Assembly (NCBI GenBank): GCA_012959785.1
Contig: DUCM01000005.1
Coordinates: 124,001-188,000 of the forward strand
DNA length: 64,000 nucleotides
Reading direction: 5' to 3'
DNA from: Planctomycetota bacterium
GTDB lineage: Bacteria; Planctomycetota; UBA1135; GCA-002686595
This document shows, piece after piece, positions 33,285 to 42,122 of this stretch. How positions within the stretch are numbered: the stretch's first letter is position 1; every line of letters begins with the position of its first letter. The notes below the pieces were generated by a model, which did no database searches, had not been told where the DNA came from, and was given only the letters and a program-made list of their open reading frames with translations. Position numbers and translations under genes: made by a program.

Positions 33285-34276
33285 GCAGTCAGTCCCCCCG
33301 CGACTTCGAGTTCTCCGAGGTAATGGCGCAGAGCCCCCGCCAGCCAGCGCTCACACGAGAGGGCATTCGCGCCCCGCGCGAGGTAGCCCACATGGCCGCC
33401 GGTGTCTTCGATGTGCAGGTGTACCGAGGCCGGCAGGTCCAATTCCTCGAAGTCGGCCACCGCCACGAAGGGGTCGTCGGCTGCGGTCAAGATCACCGTG
33501 GGCTGTTGGATCGAGCCGAGCATTTCGTGGGTCGAGCAGCGGGCGTAGTAGTCGTCGGCATCCCGAAAGCCCGCCAGGGGTGCGGTGAGGTGCTCGTCGA
33601 TTTCGCGCAGGCTGCGTGAGGGCGGCGGATGAAAGCCGCTGGGAAGAAGCCCGCTCCGTTGACGCTCCTTCATGGCGCGGGTTATACGACGAACGAAGCG
33701 CGCTTCGTAGATGCGGTTCCAGCCCCTGGAGATGCGTTCGGAACAGTGTTTCAAGCAGATGGGCGGGTTGATGGCGATAGCTCCAGCGGGCAGGCACTTG
33801 CCACCCCGGGCGAGCAGCAACAAGAGGGCGTTGCCCGAGAGGGAAAAACCAATTCCCAGAGGGCGTTTGCCAAAGTGCTGGCTCGACCAGGCGAAGACTT
33901 CGGCGAGGTCAGCGGCGCAGCCGGAGTGGTAGACGCCCTTCGCCAGACCGCGGCCTGCGCCGGAACCGCGGTGGTTGACTGCCAAGACGCCGTAGCCCAT
34001 GTCGCTGGCCACCTGCGCCGCATGTCGTACATAATCCGAGTTGGCGTCACCCGAGAGGCCGTGAAAAATATGCACCAGGCTGTTCCGCGAACCCGGCCGA
34101 TGAAAAACCACCAAGCGATCGCCGGAAGGCAGGCTCACCTGGTGTTCACTGACTCCATCGGCTCCAGCTTCAAAGGGGGCCCCAGCTTGAGGCAGAAGAT
34201 GCCCGAGGAGAGTCTGCACATGGCCATTACGCGCCCAAATGGGGGGCTCGCAGGGCTGGAGGTAGGCTTGGATCAT
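33281..34276 (-). CDS. YheT-like alpha/beta hydrolase
   Basis: A 331-residue alpha/beta hydrolase of the YheT/EMB8 group. Seen are LQPCEPPIWARNGHVQTLLGHLLP at the N-terminus (the family opening), oxyanion-side HIFHGLSGDANSDYVR, the VNHRGSGAG strand, the nucleophile Ser in GIGFSLSGNALL, the acid Asp in ILTAADDPFV and the catalytic His in DTGGHVGYLARG. Likely a cytoplasmic carboxylesterase of unknown substrate. First gene of the pair with cutC. Confidence 0.92.
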   Translation of the reverse strand: MIQAYLQPCEPPIWARNGHVQTLLGHLLPQAGAPFEAGADGVSEHQVSLPSGDRLVVFHRPGSRNSLVHIFHGLSGDANSDYVRHAAQVASDMGYGVLAVNHRGSGAGRGLAKGVYHSGCAADLAEVFAWSSQHFGKRPLGIGFSLSGNALLLLLARGGKCLPAGAIAINPPICLKHCSERISRGWNRIYEARFVRRITRAMKERQRSGLLPSGFHPPPSRSLREIDEHLTAPLAGFRDADDYYARCSTHEMLGSIQQPTVILTAADDPFVAVADFEELDLPASVHLHIEDTGGHVGYLARGANALSCERWLAGALRHYLGELEVAGGLTA

Positions 34277-34337
34277 GGTGCGGGCAAAGGGCGAAGGGTC
34301 GCCTGACTAGGCGCAATAGATTAGCGTGGTTCGCGAC

Positions 34338-35750
34338 ATGATGCAGCTTCAGAACTCTCGCCTGTCCGAGCGACTGGCCACCCTGGCCCTGGCTAGCCTG
34401 GTGATTATCGCCCCGCTGAGCACCGCCCCGGAGAGCAGCGCGCCCCCGAGCTTCGCTGGCGCGGCCGAGAAGCAGGAGCTCTTCTGGCCCGACGGCAGCC
34501 TGCGCGCAAGCTATCATCTCGATGCCGGTGGGCGCCTCGATGGCGCCTACCTCGAGTTCTTCGAGAACGGCAAGCAGAAGCTCAAGGCCTACTACAAGCG
34601 CGATCGCCTGCAGGGCCGCTATGAATCTTTCGCGTCAGGCGGCCAGCGCGTGCTGCGCTGCACCTACGACCATGGAATTCTGCACGGCAAGTATGAGGAG
34701 TTCGATGACGCCGGCGAGTTGCGCCTGCGCGGCGAGTATGCCGAGGGCGCACGCGCAGGCGAGTTTCGCCACTTGCGTGCGGGACAGACCATCTCCAAGC
34801 AACTCTGGGAAGCGGACGAACTGGCCCTGCTCGAGGGACTCGAGCCCTATCCCCGGAGTCGTGCGCAGCTGCGCGCTGGCCTGCAACGCATCCACGATAG
34901 CGAACAAACCTCCACGGCACCCACAAAACGCAAACCACCCAAGTTTGACATCGACGCCGATGGTGACCTCTCACCGGCTGCCCGAGCAGCCCAGGATGTC
35001 GGCCGCGATGGCGCTCTGCGTCGCTTGATGGCCTACCGCTTTCTCGTGGGCCTCGAGTGGAGCGACATGACTCTCGACGACAGCTACAACCATTTCGCAT
35101 CCATGGCGGCGCGGCTGCTCGTGAAGGTGGGCGAGTTGAACCACACTCCAGCGAACCCCGGCCTGCCGGGAGACGAATACCGCGCTGGGTACCGCGGTAC
35201 GAGCTCCTCGAACCTCGCCCGGGGGAGTTCCCTCGTGGGCTCGATAAACAGCTACATGGACGATTCAGATCCCAGCAACATCGATCGCATCGGGCATCGC
35301 CTGTGGTGTCTGAATCCGGCCATGCTGCGCACAGGTTTCGGACTGCGCGGGTCGTTCTCGGCCATGTGGTCCTTTGACGCCAATCGCTCCAAGATCCCCG
35401 CCCTCGAACTCGTGGCCTATCCCCCTGCGGGCTTCATGCCCGCGGAGTACTTCGGCCCACGCCACGCCTGGAGCGTGCAGTTCTTGGGTTCGCCCCTGGC
35501 CGGCGCTGCGCTCAAGGATCTCTTCGTGCGGGTCTTCCCCCTGGACGAGAATTTTCTGCGCAGCGACGCAGCCCTGGAACTCGACCACCTCGGGCAACGC
35601 GGCAGCACCTTGATCTTTCGTCCCGCGGGGGTTTCGGTACTTCCCGGTTCGCGCTATTGGGTGGAGATTGGCCGCCGCAAGGGGGCTATCAGAAAGGCCA
35701 GCTTGCGCTACCTGGTCGAATTCACCGAACTCGCAGCAGAAGATAACTGA
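34338..35750 (+). CDS. Exported MORN-like repeat protein with CAP (SCP/PR-1) domain
   Basis: A 470-residue protein with a signal-like N-terminus (LATLALASLVIIAPLS). Residues about 50-150 contain four MORN/YwqK-like strands (GRLDGAYLEFFENGKQ, RLQGRYESFASGGQ, ILHGKYEEFDDAGE and the next). Residues about 230-400 match the bacterial CAP pattern: MAARLLVKVGELNHTP, SSSNLARGSSLVGSINSYMDD, IDRIGHRLWCLNP and RTGFGLRGSFSAMW. CAP proteins are usually extracellular binding proteins. The ATGs at 34338 and 34341 and a GTG at 34326 are all possible starts; I chose the first ATG. Function unknown. Confidence 0.85.
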   Translation: MMQLQNSRLSERLATLALASLVIIAPLSTAPESSAPPSFAGAAEKQELFWPDGSLRASYHLDAGGRLDGAYLEFFENGKQKLKAYYKRDRLQGRYESFASGGQRVLRCTYDHGILHGKYEEFDDAGELRLRGEYAEGARAGEFRHLRAGQTISKQLWEADELALLEGLEPYPRSRAQLRAGLQRIHDSEQTSTAPTKRKPPKFDIDADGDLSPAARAAQDVGRDGALRRLMAYRFLVGLEWSDMTLDDSYNHFASMAARLLVKVGELNHTPANPGLPGDEYRAGYRGTSSSNLARGSSLVGSINSYMDDSDPSNIDRIGHRLWCLNPAMLRTGFGLRGSFSAMWSFDANRSKIPALELVAYPPAGFMPAEYFGPRHAWSVQFLGSPLAGAALKDLFVRVFPLDENFLRSDAALELDHLGQRGSTLIFRPAGVSVLPGSRYWVEIGRRKGAIRKASLRYLVEFTELAAEDN

Positions 35751-35791
35751 GCCCCTTCGCCATCCCCTTAGAACCCCAAAGAACTGACCCG

Positions 35792-36610
35792 ATGAGCGCC
35801 CTCAACAAAACGCAACTTGGAATCATCGGCCTGGGAACCATGGGCCGCGCCCTGGCCCAGGGCCTCCTGGAGCGCGGCGGGTTGGACCCCACGGGGCTGT
35901 CGGGCACCGTGCGCAACCAGGCCAGTCTTGAACGTTTGGGCGAGCTGCCCTACGCGGTGAGTTGCGACAACGCCGCCACGGCCCGCGCTTCGGAGGCCGT
36001 GCTCCTGTGTGTCAAGCCGGCCCATGTGGTCGAGGTCGTGGCCAAACTCGCCACAGAGGGCGCCCTGGACCACAAACCGCTCTTGGTCTCCATCGCCGCT
36101 GGCGTGGGCACGGCGGCGATCGAATCCGCCGCCGGGGCCGGCGCGCGGGTTGTGCGCGCCATGCCCAACACCCCCTGTCTCGTCGGTTGCGGCATGAGCG
36201 TGGTCTCCCCCGGCAGCGGCGTGCAAGTGGGCGACATCGAGCTGGCCGAAGCCTTGATCGCGCCCCTCGGCCGCGTCTTGCGTCTCGACGAAAGTCACAT
36301 GGACGCGGTCACGGGACTCTCGGCCTCGGGGCCGGCTTTCATCTATGTGATCATCGAAGCCCTCTCCGAAGGCGGCGTGATGGTGGGCCTGCCACGCAAG
36401 GTGGCCCTGGAACTCGCCGCCCAGACGGTCCTGGGCGCCGCCACCATGGTGCTCGAAACCGGCCGCCACCCCGCCGCTTTGAAAGACGAAGTCACCACGC
36501 CCGCGGGCTGCACCATCTCGGCCCTGATGGCCCTCGAGGATGGCAAGTTGCGTTCGGTCCTGGCCCGCGGCGTCCAAGAAGCCGCGCGCGCCGCCGGGGA
36601 ATTGGGCTAA
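35792..36610 (+). CDS. proC: Pyrroline-5-carboxylate reductase
   Basis: Reduces 1-pyrroline-5-carboxylate to proline with NAD(P)H, the last step of proline synthesis. The 272-residue protein has the Rossmann opening LGIIGLGTMGRALAQGLL, the VLLCVKPAHV strand, RAMPNTPCLVGCGM, VTGLSASGPAFIYVIIEAL, and the conserved DEVTTPAGCTISALMALED in the dimerisation domain. Full length for the family. A single gene, 41 bases after the MORN-CAP gene and convergent with the propeller-DUF1080 gene. Confidence 0.97.
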   Translation: MSALNKTQLGIIGLGTMGRALAQGLLERGGLDPTGLSGTVRNQASLERLGELPYAVSCDNAATARASEAVLLCVKPAHVVEVVAKLATEGALDHKPLLVSIAAGVGTAAIESAAGAGARVVRAMPNTPCLVGCGMSVVSPGSGVQVGDIELAEALIAPLGRVLRLDESHMDAVTGLSASGPAFIYVIIEALSEGGVMVGLPRKVALELAAQTVLGAATMVLETGRHPAALKDEVTTPAGCTISALMALEDGKLRSVLARGVQEAARAAGELG

Positions 36611-36637
36611 TAGCCCCCCAGAAGCCCGGCCGAAATC

Positions 36638-39301
36638 TCAGGGCAGGCTGCGCACCTTTAGTTTCGAGACCTCCAGGACTGAGCCGGTGTGGTGCTGGCT
36701 GAGGGCCAGGTGACCACCGCGATGGTTGCCCTCTGGGTCGAGGACCTCATTCACCAGGATGCCATTTAGCCAGACCTTGAGGCGCTTGCCGCCAGGTTCC
36801 GTGCGACAGGTTGCGCGCAGGTTGTACCAGGTGTCGGGGGCGATCAAGTGGGTCAGAATCGCCGAGAATTCAGCCACGCTGCCGGTCTTGCGCTGGTCGG
36901 CGAAACTCGAGTTGAGGATCAACTCGTAGCCCGCCGAGTCACTCGCAGCTCCATCAGCGCACAGGAAGAGAGCAGCACGCCCGCCGTCAGAGAGCTTGAG
37001 CCGCGTTCGCACTTCGAGGTCGTGCAGGTCGCTGCGGCGGCTCACCAGCAGCGAAGCTGGACCGCTGGCCACGAGTTCTTCATCCTCCAGGGTCCAGCTA
37101 TCGGCCCCCATGACCTGCCAGCTGCCGAGGTCATCGGCCTCGAGCAGGGACTGCCAGACCCCCTCTGCCGGCAGCTCTTCAGTGAGGGGTTTAACGCGCA
37201 CATTTCCGATGGCCACGGGGCCGTGGTCGCCCTGGATGCGCAGGGGTCCACGAGCCACTTCACCAGGCCAACCGCCGCGGGTGGGCTCGGGAACTTCGAT
37301 ATCCTCGTGAATCAGGACCCCGTCGATGCGCACTTCTTCAAAGCGCGCCGAGGCCACCTTGTTGCCCGCCTCGTCGAAGCGCGGAGCGCGAAAGGTCAGC
37401 TCGAGTTCGTGCCACTGGCCGGGCCTGCCGTAGGCGTTTTGTAGAGGCGCTGCGCCGGGCCAGGTGTTGCCGGCATAGATCCCGCCACAATCCCCAGGTC
37501 CCGGATCCAGAACCCCAGCGCTATCGAGGAGTTGCACTTCATAGCGGCCCATGATGTAAAGCCCGCTGTTGCCGGCCTCGGGCAACATGAAGGCCATCTG
37601 CAACTCGATGTCGCCAAACTCCAGGCGCGAGACGAAATCGGAGGGCGGGTCGCCCGAGGTGTTGCACAGGGCCGAGTTGCCCGGAGTGATCTTGAACTTG
37701 CGCGGGTCGGCTGAGTCGAGGGCCGCCTCGCAGAGTTCCCAGCCCTCGGCCACCCAGGCATCGAGGGCATCGCCGTAAGTTAGCCGCAGCCAACCCTCTT
37801 CCCCAGAAGCCCGCGCGGGGGGCGGCTCAACGGTCTTGACTACACGCTCGCGCGAAATCAGCCGGCCGGGAATCTGGTTGATGGTGTAGGCGAACTCCTC
37901 ATGCCAGAGGGGCGTGCCATCCACGGCCTGCAGCCCCGCTAGGCGCGCGCGCAAAACCCGGCCACTGCGCATGTCCGGAATGCGCAAGATTAGCGTTCGA
38001 CCATCCTCTTCAAGGCGCACACGATCAGCCTGCAACTCGCGCTGATCGCGCTCTGGGGATCCGTACTCCCACCAGTAGTCGTAGTCGTAGTCCACAAGCC
38101 CGATTTCTTCAGGGGAGGGCACATGCTCGGGGTCGATGGGCAGGGTAAATTTCACCCGCATGCCATCCTTCCTGAGCCGCACAGTCTCGATCTCCAGAGG
38201 CGTCTTGCCGGTCCAGCGCACGCGGCAGAGGCCGTCGCCGGGGGCGACGCCGCCCCAGCCGCGGTTGGTCAAGCCCAAGAACAGGGAACCATCCGGGGCA
38301 AAGCGCACCCGCACCGCCGAACCAACGCCGCTGAGGAGCGGAAAAACAGCCCCCTGCCACCCGCCGCGCACCCGTTCCATACTGGCCCGCAATAGCGCAC
38401 CGTTGGTCAACTCCGAGACCATCATTTGCCCGCCAAAGGGACCAAACTTGCCCCCCGTGCCGTCGGGGACGAGGCTCCCGGTGGAGCGCGACCATTCGTA
38501 GGGAATCCAACAGGCCGCACTCTCGCGGAAACGCTCGGGGGGCACGGTGTCGCTGGCCGTGGTCTGACTTTGCTTGTAGGCCAGGGTCCAGTTGAGGCCC
38601 GCGGGGTGGCCGTAGAAGCGGCCGTGTTGAGCGTGGAAAATCGGGCAGGCGGCCATCCAGTCGCCTTGATTGTCGGTGTAGAAGAGGTTGCCCAATAAGT
38701 CAAAGCCCAAACCGCAAGGGCTACGCATGCCGAAGGAGTAGGGCGAAATCTCACCTTCGGGAGTCACGCGCAGGAGCCAACCACGATCGCGCACCACCGA
38801 CTTGCCATGCCACCACTTGGGATTGAAAAAGCCCAAGTTGAGGGACAGGTAGAAGTTGCCTTCGTCATCCACGGGTAGGCCGAAGGCAAACTCGTGGTAG
38901 TTGCCCGAGTAGCCCCAGTCGTCGCTAAGGCACTCGATTTCGTCAGCCGTGCCGTCCCCATCCAGATCCGAGAGGCGCGAGAGTTCAGTGCGTTGCAGGA
39001 CGAACAACTCATCGTCGACGATGGCGAGGCCAAGCCCTTCGAAGAGTCCCTCGGCAAAGAGCTCAAAGTGGGCCTGGGCGGGATCTTCCGCCAGGGGATT
39101 GGTGATGATCCAAACCTGACCGCGACGGGTGGAGACGGCCAGGCGCCCATCGGAGAAAAAATCCAAGCCGCCCACTTCGAGCACCTCGCCCGTGGGTGCC
39201 CTCAGAAAATCGACCTGATAGTAGTCCGATTGGGCGGGAGCCTGTGCCAGGGCCAGGCCGGCACCCAGACTCCAGATGAACCAGCAACAGCAGCGCTTCA
39301 T
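36638..39301 (-). CDS. Exported PVC-type beta-propeller protein with two DUF1080 domains
   Basis: An 887-residue protein with a signal peptide (MKRCCCWFIWSLGAGLALAQ). Residues about 30-400 form a glucose/sorbosone dehydrogenase-like propeller typical of the PVC superphylum (GGLDFFSDGRLAVSTRRGQVW, RDRGWLLRVTPEGEISPY, FYTDNQGDWMAACP). Two 3-keto-disaccharide hydrolase/DUF1080 lectin-like domains follow: the first around 540-700 (GNSGLYIMGRYEVQLLD, CGGIYAG), the second around 715-885 (WTLEDEELVASG, LWLNGILVNEVLDPEG). Its ATG overlaps the stop of the cytochrome c gene upstream (39298-39301), so an oxidation chain delivering electrons to that cytochrome is plausible. Probably acts on extracellular sugars; the substrate is unknown. 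Confidence 0.9.
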   Translation of the reverse strand: MKRCCCWFIWSLGAGLALAQAPAQSDYYQVDFLRAPTGEVLEVGGLDFFSDGRLAVSTRRGQVWIITNPLAEDPAQAHFELFAEGLFEGLGLAIVDDELFVLQRTELSRLSDLDGDGTADEIECLSDDWGYSGNYHEFAFGLPVDDEGNFYLSLNLGFFNPKWWHGKSVVRDRGWLLRVTPEGEISPYSFGMRSPCGLGFDLLGNLFYTDNQGDWMAACPIFHAQHGRFYGHPAGLNWTLAYKQSQTTASDTVPPERFRESAACWIPYEWSRSTGSLVPDGTGGKFGPFGGQMMVSELTNGALLRASMERVRGGWQGAVFPLLSGVGSAVRVRFAPDGSLFLGLTNRGWGGVAPGDGLCRVRWTGKTPLEIETVRLRKDGMRVKFTLPIDPEHVPSPEEIGLVDYDYDYWWEYGSPERDQRELQADRVRLEEDGRTLILRIPDMRSGRVLRARLAGLQAVDGTPLWHEEFAYTINQIPGRLISRERVVKTVEPPPARASGEEGWLRLTYGDALDAWVAEGWELCEAALDSADPRKFKITPGNSALCNTSGDPPSDFVSRLEFGDIELQMAFMLPEAGNSGLYIMGRYEVQLLDSAGVLDPGPGDCGGIYAGNTWPGAAPLQNAYGRPGQWHELELTFRAPRFDEAGNKVASARFEEVRIDGVLIHEDIEVPEPTRGGWPGEVARGPLRIQGDHGPVAIGNVRVKPLTEELPAEGVWQSLLEADDLGSWQVMGADSWTLEDEELVASGPASLLVSRRSDLHDLEVRTRLKLSDGGRAALFLCADGAASDSAGYELILNSSFADQRKTGSVAEFSAILTHLIAPDTWYNLRATCRTEPGGKRLKVWLNGILVNEVLDPEGNHRGGHLALSQHHTGSVLEVSKLKVRSLP

Positions 39302-40422
39302 CGCGACACCTCCTCTTTGATGCGCGCCAGGAGATCTGCGCGAGCTCCGGGATCCTCTGGCGCAGGATCCACAGAAAAGAGGCACAGGAGCGCCACAGAG
39401 GTTTTTTGGGCTGCAGCAACAGGCAGATCGATGGCCAGGGAACCCGCCGCCCCGAGGGACAACTCACCGGCACCGTAAAGTAGGAGGCATTCGAGATGAC
39501 CGCCCTCGGCCTGCCGCAGAGCCGCGCCCCCTAGCAGGTTCCAGGGCCCGCCGCCCTCGTCCACCCCGCGCCAGTCGAGGTTCAAGGCTTCCTCCAGCGA
39601 GCGAATTTCGAGGTCGCGCTGAAAGCCACTGGCACTCATGCCTGCCAGGGCGCGGGCGGATTCCTGCACAAGGGCCAGGGCGACTCCTTCGTTGTTCTCC
39701 AGTTGATAGCGCAGGCCCGCTGATTCAGCACGCACCCAGGTGCCCTTGAAGTTGGCCGTGAGGGGCTTTGCGCCATGAAAGAAGGACGGCCCCGGGTTGC
39801 CCCCAAGATAAGTGTGCACGACTTGCCCCAGGGGATCGAGGGGCGTACCACCCCGGCCAACCCAGTCCGTGCGATCGACGAAGCGGCCCTGGCGCAACCC
39901 CAAGAGGCGTACATCGTCGGTACGGTATTCGAGGCTGAGACCGCTCAGCAAACCGATCACGAGGCCCCGGGGTTGGAGCACGGCACTTGCGGTCAGGGGC
40001 GGCAACATGCCGCGCACCACCAGGGGCCGGTGGCTCACGACCATCTCGGTGTTCTCCGGAGCCGGCGCCAGACCCGGCCCCAGGGAGATCACAAGGTTCG
40101 CCAGAGCCCGCCGTTGGGCCTCATCGAAGGCCGTGCCAAAAGCCGGCATGGGAGTGCCGGGAATGCCGTGGGTCAGGCTGCGGAAAATGGCCTCGGGAGT
40201 GTTGCCGTAGGAGAAGCCACCGTCCTTGAAGCTGCGCGCTGGCCGGTCGAGGTTTGCCGTGCCCTGGCCATCGCCGGTTTCGCCGTGGCACACGGCGCAG
40301 TTGTCGAGAAAAAGCTTGCGGGCCTCCGGCTGCGGGGTTTGGAGCCCCTGCAGGATGCTCCAAGGGGAGCAAGCCAGGGCCAAGACCAGGACCAGGGGGT
40401 AGGACTGCACGGAGAGATTCAT
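39298..40422 (-). CDS. Exported cytochrome c protein
   Basis: A 374-residue protein with a signal peptide. A class I cytochrome c domain covers about residues 30-115, with the haem motif in LDNCAVCHGETGDGQG and the sixth ligand Met in GTPMPAFGT. The remaining 255 residues have no domain I recognise, apart from GFVDRTDW-like PVC patterns. It is first in a coupled two-gene operon with the PVC propeller-DUF1080 protein, and probably accepts electrons from that partner in the periplasm. Confidence 0.88.
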   Translation of the reverse strand: MNLSVQSYPLVLVLALACSPWSILQGLQTPQPEARKLFLDNCAVCHGETGDGQGTANLDRPARSFKDGGFSYGNTPEAIFRSLTHGIPGTPMPAFGTAFDEAQRRALANLVISLGPGLAPAPENTEMVVSHRPLVVRGMLPPLTASAVLQPRGLVIGLLSGLSLEYRTDDVRLLGLRQGRFVDRTDWVGRGGTPLDPLGQVVHTYLGGNPGPSFFHGAKPLTANFKGTWVRAESAGLRYQLENNEGVALALVQESARALAGMSASGFQRDLEIRSLEEALNLDWRGVDEGGGPWNLLGGAALRQAEGGHLECLLLYGAGELSLGAAGSLAIDLPVAAAQKTSVALLCLFSVDPAPEDPGARADLLARIKEEVSR

Positions 40423-40516
40423 GAGGCGTTAGAGTTAGGGGTAGAGCGGCCATCCTACGCGAGAGGAGGGCCGAGTTCAGCCCCCAGCAAACCTTCATTC
40501 TGCCCATATCAGCTCC

Positions 40517-42109
40517 ATGCGTTTCCGTTTAATCATCGGGCTACTCAGCGCTCTCTCTCTCTCCCAGGGCCCGCTCACGGGCCAGGTCATCGCCGTGCAC
40601 TTCAAGGACCAAAAGGCCGCCAAGAAGTACAAGCACAACCTCACGGAGTACCGCGGCGAAATGGTGGTCATAGGCGAACCCAAGCAGGGCATCGTCTACC
40701 AGCGCGAGAAAAACAACCTGACCTTCGTGCCCAATGGCTCGAACCAGATCTTCGTGGTCAACCCCAAGCAGCCCGAGAAGCACGCCTATTTCTTGGTCGA
40801 AGGAAAGAAGGTCGAAGCCTCCAAGAAAAATCGCCTCACGATCCAGGGCCACCACATTCAGAAGTTGACCCTCCTCATGCCCGACGAGACCCTTCCCGGG
40901 CTCGCCAAGGAGTACAACATCAGGTCTATTCAGATCGAGCACTACCAGGGCTTGCGCGATGCACAGGAGCCTGGCACTCGCTCCTGGCAGGCCGAGCATG
41001 TGCGTGTGATCACCAGCATGGAACGCCTGCGTGTCTGGCTCTTGAACACCGGTTACCCCGGTGCCCTGCGTGACCTCGACAAGCGCATCAAGAAACAGAA
41101 CCGCCAAGTGCGCGGAGAGTCCTTGCGTCTGCGCGGAGAGAAGGCGCGCTCCTCGGTGGAAGCCATGGACATCCCCCTCCGGCTCGAGGAACTCTCCCAG
41201 GAGATCTCGGGCGGCGAACATGTCTTCCGCGCGCACCAAAGCCAGCACCTCTGCATCTATTACATCGACACCATCAGTGAGGCCGAAGCCGCCGCAGCCC
41301 TGTTACTCGGGGAAGAGATCATCGAGGGCTTTCGCGCCGAGTTCGTGGACCCCTACCTCGACGAAGCCTACGAGGATTTCATCCCCGACGGACGCTTCCA
41401 CGAGTTTCTCTTCGTGCCCAACAATGTGGAGCACTTCAAGCGTTATGCGAGCGGCTTTTGGCGCGTGCGTTGGGAGCAGGACCAGCAGGTCATGAAGGGC
41501 GGCCGCACCACGGGTCCCATGCCAGGACCCGGCATGCGCGACTATTGGCGCACCGAGGAGATCGACCTGCAGGGGATTATCTGTCACGCCCTGGGGCACT
41601 CCCTCGCCAGCCTGCACTACGGCCAGGGCAGCATGCACCTCACCCAGGACTGGCTATCCGAAGCCCTCGGCTACTACATCTCCTTCGACCACCTGGGTCG
41701 CAACAGCGTGACCTGCTTTGCCTTCAACCGCGAAAAAGCTGGCTATGTCAAACGCGAACGCAAGGCCAAGAAAAAGGGCGAGAAGACCGTCGTGGAAGGC
41801 CGCCGTGACATTTACAACGAGGTGGCCCTCAAGGAAGGTCGCAAGATCGATCAGATAGCCCTCAAGACCCTCTTTGAACTCGAGGACGCCGACCTCGCCA
41901 AGAGCTGGAGCTTCTTCGATTTTGTGGCCCGCAAGGAGGCCAAGGCGGGCCAACAGTGGCTGCGTGCCGCGGGGCGATATTCCTCTTCGCGTTCGACCTT
42001 CATCGCCAAGTGGCGCGCCGCCGCCGCCGATATCCTGGGTGTGTCCCCCGCCGAGGCCTTCCGATCGATTGAGGAGCGTTGGCGCGCCTACGCCCAGAGC
42101 GAACAGTAG
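40517..42109 (+). CDS. Exported gluzincin-like protein with HALGH in place of HExxH
   Basis: A 530-residue protein with a signal peptide (MRFRLIIGLLSALSLSQGPLTG). Residues about 240-520 resemble peptidase MA-like gluzincins, with an IYYIDTISEAEAAAALLL opening strand, His357-Ala-Leu-Gly-His361 where HExxH is expected, the third-ligand-like Glu382 in WLSEALGYYISF, and a late KSWSFFDFVARKE block. Both histidines remain but the catalytic Glu is Ala, so metal binding may persist without peptidase activity. The N-terminal 230 residues are unassigned. It shares the KSWSF block and the loss of Glu with the protein at 15874-18159. Confidence 0.85.
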   Translation: MRFRLIIGLLSALSLSQGPLTGQVIAVHFKDQKAAKKYKHNLTEYRGEMVVIGEPKQGIVYQREKNNLTFVPNGSNQIFVVNPKQPEKHAYFLVEGKKVEASKKNRLTIQGHHIQKLTLLMPDETLPGLAKEYNIRSIQIEHYQGLRDAQEPGTRSWQAEHVRVITSMERLRVWLLNTGYPGALRDLDKRIKKQNRQVRGESLRLRGEKARSSVEAMDIPLRLEELSQEISGGEHVFRAHQSQHLCIYYIDTISEAEAAAALLLGEEIIEGFRAEFVDPYLDEAYEDFIPDGRFHEFLFVPNNVEHFKRYASGFWRVRWEQDQQVMKGGRTTGPMPGPGMRDYWRTEEIDLQGIICHALGHSLASLHYGQGSMHLTQDWLSEALGYYISFDHLGRNSVTCFAFNREKAGYVKRERKAKKKGEKTVVEGRRDIYNEVALKEGRKIDQIALKTLFELEDADLAKSWSFFDFVARKEAKAGQQWLRAAGRYSSSRSTFIAKWRAAAADILGVSPAEAFRSIEERWRAYAQSEQ

Positions 42110-42122
42110 CCGCTAACGCCAA

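Noticed and set aside
36604-36616. Small hairpin GGGCT-AAT-AGCCC over the proC stop
   Set aside because: Only five pairs, no U-run, and it lacks the TTTGCATGAAT block of the two-copy element.
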